Assembly (NCBI GenBank): GCA_021292105.1
Contig: CM037865.1
Location: 66,724,630-66,788,629 of the forward strand
DNA length: 64,000 nt
From: Anadara kagoshimensis
Taxonomy: Eukaryota; Mollusca; Bivalvia; Arcoida; Arcidae
Reading direction: 5' to 3'
Position 1 is the stretch's first letter, and each line of letters starts with the position of its first letter. This document shows, in pieces, positions 59,781-64,000 of this stretch. The position numbers were made by a program, and so were the translations under genes. A model generated the notes under the pieces. That model was given only the letters and a program-made list of their open reading frames with translations. It made no database searches and was not told where the DNA came from.

Positions 59781-61084
59781 AGCTAATATATCTTATGACA
59801 ACTAGATCCACGCCGTAGTCAAGGAACTCAAATCTTCATTCAAAATGAAGTTGTATAGTGATATTGAGTACTTAGACCGTTCGTTATTTTGTGGTCTCTC
59901 AGTCCAGGGTTTGATTACCCGTTTAGATGGTCAAACACGTTGAAACACCCCCGTTAAATCAAAATCACTACTTCCGTTTTGATATAAAATAACGATGATA
60001 CATTTTCATACAAAAATGTTGACTGAAAAAGGTATTAAGTTAACTAAGGATTATTCTACTTATATCTAGACACCATCAGCTTGATTCAATCTATCCAACC
60101 CATACTCCAACACCTAAATCAATCAATGTTGGTCCTGACCTTGTTCCTAACAAGCATTCACGATAAACCCGGTTACGGCAGCTATGAATGCCACTTTGTA
60201 TGGCGAATGATTAGCAAAAGAACAGTCACTATGCCTATTTCCAACATTTGGTAAGAGGATCCTATATTTCAAGTGTTTGAATCGACCACGTCCAACATTT
60301 ACTTACAAAGACAAACATAAAGGAGCCAAATGATCTAAACTGTTTAAATTCCACTCACAACAGATCATGAGCGAGAATGAATTACCGGAAGGTCGATGGT
60401 TTCCTCTTCGTGCACCCCCCATCCCTGAACCAATCGCCTTGTTGTAAGTGAAATAATTATAACAGGGACGTAAAACGTAGTTACTTCACTCCACTGAATA
60501 GTTATGCTATTTTTTCTATTGCTGCAATAACTGCGTCCTGGAAGACCAAGAAACATTACAATTTTTCATGCATTTTATAAATGCACTTGGACCAATGGCT
60601 ATATTGCAATTACACCGGACCAAGAAACATATTTATCTAGACGTCACTTCGCTCGGCGAAACGACAGAAGCGTCAAATGCTGAACAAACAGCAAGACTTT
60701 CACTGAACTGTGTGTGCAGAGTGTCTTGCAAAGAAACCATGACTAACTTCTAACTTAGCTCTATGGCGATGGATGAAACTCAAGTAATAGAAGAGATTAA
60801 GTTAATCTCCGATTAACTTCCATCGAATTTGTCACAAGTACTTGTTTCAGAAATATATCTACACCCATAATGTGATATCTAATGTCAGAAATAAGTGTTC
60901 ATGATTGGTGAGCATGTAATAGCAGTAACAAAGTTTATGTGACAAAAAGCACCAAAATCTCTTGATCCATACACTTTTGTCAAGATAAACAAAACCATGC
61001 ATCTGCTTTCTACAAGCAAACTGATTTGCATACATGTATCATTTATAGCATATGAGTAGGAAGAATAGTTTGCTATTCCCATTA

Positions 61085-61440
61085 CGGGTACTTTTTACAA
61101 CGAAGCAAGCTGCTTACAAATAAACTGTTGACGCAAACATACTGCAGACATGGGCTTACCAAGGCCCTCAAAAAGTTTTATGGCTGTCATCACAATATTA
61201 TAAGATATCTATCCAAAATACCATGGATATATTTGACTTCCCATAGCGCATGTTCCTTTTATTCAAAATTTTGATTACACAAGTGGCGGGTGTAGCTAGC
61301 TAAACAGGAGGTGCTTACTCTTCCGGAGCACTCTGGAGCACACGGTCCCATTTACCTGATGGAAGTAAATTGCAAGCTTTAAACATTTTACTTTGCTTTG
61401 GGAGTTTGGTTTGAACATGAATTGGTATGCTTGTTTTTGA
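61085..61440 (+). repeat. R1 dispersed repeat, longest copy in the window
   Basis: About 355 bp: ACAACGAAGCAAGCTGCTTA, GGGCTTACCAAGGCCCTCAA, TTTTATGGCTGTCATCACAA, ATATTTGACTTCCCATAGCG, GGGTGTAGCTAGCTAAACAG, GAGGTGCTTACTCTTCCGGA, a degraded core, TTTGCTTTGGGAGTTTGG, GAACATGAATTGGTATGC. No terminal inverted repeats and no coding frame are visible. It is the reference for the other copies. Confidence 0.8.
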
Positions 61441-62638
61441 TTGCTACAACTAAATCTGCTGCAGATACCAATAGTCTGTAACCGTATGATTTAGCAGTCT
61501 TTCAGGAAACCATACGTCGACATACTCATATATTCCTTAAATGTGTATATACAGAACACCATTCCATGCGCAAGCAAGACTTGAAACTAAAGAAAAACGC
61601 ATGAAAAGCAAAGTGTAATACCTAACCAAATTTGTGGTAATAAAACTTATTTCATTGTAATAACGCAGCTCCTTGAGGGTTATCACTTGAAATCAAGATG
61701 GGGTCTGGTTTTTTATGTTATAGTTCTTTAATTTCGTGAACGAAATATTTAAAAATAAAAATACGATATGGAAACGTCATGTTTTAACATTTCGTTCAAA
61801 AAATTTAAAAGTTATGACAATAAACAAAACGATTATTATTGCAACAGGCATATACCAAAAGTATAAAATTCTGCAACTTCTCTTATAGCTAATGACGTCT
61901 CGATATAAGTAAAATAAACAAGTCTTAAAATTAAAAAATAAAACATTGAGCGCCGGAACATTTGAACAAATGTGTGGTTTTCGGCGAATTTTATCATCTT
62001 CAAGATTTCCAGAAACAAATGAAATATTCAATAATAAATATTTCTATAGACTGTCGAAGTTTTTTAGAAAAAAGTCCGAATCAGAATATTTTGGCATGTT
62101 TGACGTCAAATTAGTCTACTGATTTCTATGCACATACATATATCTCTAGTTTAGTTCGCGGAGAATTCTTCATTTTTTTTACCGAGCAACGTACACGTAA
62201 AACAAAACAATAACGACAGAGTACAACATAAAGTTTTATATTTGTAAAAAATAGATAACTATATATATATCTAACTGTTATACAAAATAAAACGTATATC
62301 ATGTATCATCTATATAAAAATATATAAACAATATAAAAATAGAGAGGGAAAATAACAATATAAGAATAGAGAGGAAAAAGAGACAAGAAAAGTACAAATG
62401 TGAAAGTGAAAGAAAAAAGTACAGATGATGAAACAATTAAAGCTATGGTACATTTTACACAACATCTTTTTATCACGTAGTTCGCCGCAGTAATATTGCC
62501 ATGTCACAAGTTTTTAATAATCTGAAAGAAATATTCAAGTGATAAGAAAATGTCCATTTCATAACACGCAGAACTTGATTGTCAATGACCAAAATTATGA
62601 AATATCTTACTATATACCCATTCTCCTACACATACTAG

Positions 62639-63409
62639 TTAATATTTCCACAATTCCTGTTTTTGTGACGTACCCATGTGACAATCAAAACACGCACAAA
62701 ATTGTCCCGGAGAAGAGTGTGTTTTATTGTCCAAAAATATCGGCACTTGCAATTTGGTAGGCGTTGATGTTACGGGTCCCGAATCCTCTAAAATTGATGA
62801 CATTGAAAACTTATGCGGAGTAGTTTTAAGAACACTGGTTGTATTTGTTTTGTCTGTCAACGGGACATGTGGAATTCTTACATCATGTCCAACAGCCGTG
62901 TTAAGTGGTTCTGTATAAGTCACATACGATGGTACTTTATAAGGTGAATACCTCTGTGGAGAAAAGCCAGAACTCGGAGTATGGTAAGTAAAACCCGATG
63001 ATGTCACGCCTCCAATTAACAAACCTCCTGGTTTATTACGCGCTGATAAATCCTGAACAAGTTTCCTCATCTCTTCCAGAGATTTGCTTAACATGACAAT
63101 GTAATTCCTCGCTAATAGTAAAGTAGACATCTTTGATAGCTTTTTAACTGTTGGTCCGTGAGAATAAGGAATCACTTGTCTAAGTCCATCTAACGCAGCA
63201 TTAAGGTCGTGCATACGTTCTCGCTCCCTGCTGTTGATACGCAGTCGAATATCCTCTGATAGGCGAGATTTGTAGCGGTACTCTCCGGTATCTTCACCCC
63301 TAGGACTCAATGAGGTGTTCATGGTACTAGAGACATTCAAGTCTGAAATATTGCCACTATCATCAACATCAGCTTCTATGGAATCGACACAAATTTCTCT
63401 ATCTGCCAT
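62639..63409 (-). CDS. Olig-family bHLH transcription factor B (intronless)
   Basis: A single exon encoding 256 aa. The ATG at 63409 has an ACCATGG context and is the first in frame. The bHLH at about 54-108 ([52 protein letters not shown]) is nearly identical to gene A and matches the Olig subfamily, including the MHDLN that gene A changed to MHSLN. Shared flanks include the acidic N terminus with DDSGN.SDL, SPYKVP at about 155, DVR.P..PL.D.TNTT at about 176, [13 protein letters not shown] at 200 and a terminal CACFDC. It lacks gene A's 14-residue repeats, which accounts for much of the 107-residue length difference. Genes A and B face each other tail to tail and are 4.5 kb apart. Confidence 0.92.
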   Translation of the reverse strand: MADREICVDSIEADVDDSGNISDLNVSSTMNTSLSPRGEDTGEYRYKSRLSEDIRLRINSRERERMHDLNAALDGLRQVIPYSHGPTVKKLSKMSTLLLARNYIVMLSKSLEEMRKLVQDLSARNKPGGLLIGGVTSSGFTYHTPSSGFSPQRYSPYKVPSYVTYTEPLNTAVGHDVRIPHVPLTDKTNTTSVLKTTPHKFSMSSILEDSGPVTSTPTKLQVPIFLDNKTHSSPGQFCACFDCHMGTSQKQELWKY

Positions 63410-64000
63410 GGTTATCAGAATTAAAAACAAAGCAAGCAATATTTCTAAAACGTTTTTCGCAATAACACTTTCAAAGAGTCCAGAAAAAAGGTGTTCGAAG
63501 TAACGACTTAAATTCCAGCAATGTCCCTGAATGGTACCAGAAAGGCGCTAAAACCAATGCAACTGTTTGGTTCAGATGCGGTGAAATTCCAACAGTACAA
63601 GCTTGCAATTGATGGTGGAAAAGCAATTAATGATAAACTGATTTGATTTTGAAATTTGCTCAAACTTTACTCTCTTTTAAGCACTAACTCGAATATGATT
63701 GGTTGTAAATCCCTTGGTCAATTACCCGGTAGGACAACCCATTTGAATACAGAATTTTAATCCTCGCAGATCTTGAAGATAACCATCGGACCCAGAGGGC
63801 CATTTCATACGCCTCATCTTGACATGACAACAAAATTACCGCTAATGTTTACTTAACTACGATCCTTTCTTAACGGAATAGAAAGAAATATGGCGAAGAA
63901 TATTGAAAATTGTTAAAGTTATTGGAAAGAAAAATATAACTTGAATCTCTACTTAAAGAAGGGTTAAATACTACTGTCGGATTTGATCTGTCGTACAATA
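63410..64000. other. Upstream region of Olig-like gene B
   Basis: Presumed promoter side of the minus-strand gene. A CCAAT on the minus strand (63698-63702) is visible but no clear TATA box. No repeat or other gene was recognised. Confidence 0.4.

Larger units (their letters stand above)
58150..62638. other. Region between the convergent Olig-like genes
   Basis: 4.5 kb without a recognised gene. It contains AATAAA motifs near 58680 and 58768 (candidate ends for gene A), a foldback element (58891-59142), a SINE head (59702-59780) and the longest R1 copy (61085-61440). Confidence 0.55.

Overview
The window is animal nuclear DNA. Genes are split by GT/AG introns, the sequence is AT-rich, and it is dense with microsatellites, hairpin-forming small elements and dispersed repeats. 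The gene content (an expanded GM2-activator-like family, a SUEL/CUB-like membrane protein, two Olig-type bHLH genes) and the repeat style suggest a lophotrochozoan, most likely a bivalve mollusc. The species cannot be named from the sequence. I rebuilt exon structures by hand from splice sites, reading frame and homology to known families.

Layout, left to right. 509-3044 (-): a two-exon, membrane-anchored, cholinesterase-like carboxylesterase. 4090-37864 (+): four tandem genes for secreted GM2-activator-like (ML-fold lipid-transfer) proteins, at 4090-6239, 9782-13908, 25504-29598 and 31461-37864. All four have four exons, intron phases 1, 2 and 0, and eight conserved cysteines. They form two subfamilies: genes 1 and 2 carry an extra C-terminal cysteine pair, and genes 3 and 4 are a younger duplicate pair. 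The 11.6 kb between genes 2 and 3 has no recognisable gene; it holds a 60-bp minisatellite, an old tandem duplication with a nested element, and many repeats. 39314-47163 (-): a seven-exon gene for a type I membrane protein with a SUEL-lectin-like and a CUB-like ectodomain and a 204-residue tail. One of its introns holds a 5'-truncated LINE with a long open reverse transcriptase frame. 47164-57057 is gene-free and full of GA/CT-linked repeats. 57058-58149 (+) and 62639-63409 (-): two intronless Olig-family bHLH genes, tail to tail.

Mobile-element relics include a degraded Crypton-type (DUF3504) recombinase and a probable Penelope-like reverse transcriptase fragment, both in intron 1 of GM2A-like gene 4. 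There is also a tRNA-derived SINE with a separate head-only copy, and several palindromic MITE families. A dispersed repeat (called R1 here) has about fourteen copies, many of them in introns.

No operon-like or prokaryotic system is present. The most unusual items are the GM2A-like cluster, the uncharacterised receptor-like gene with its duplicated splice donor and duplicated tail module, and the inverted Olig pair.
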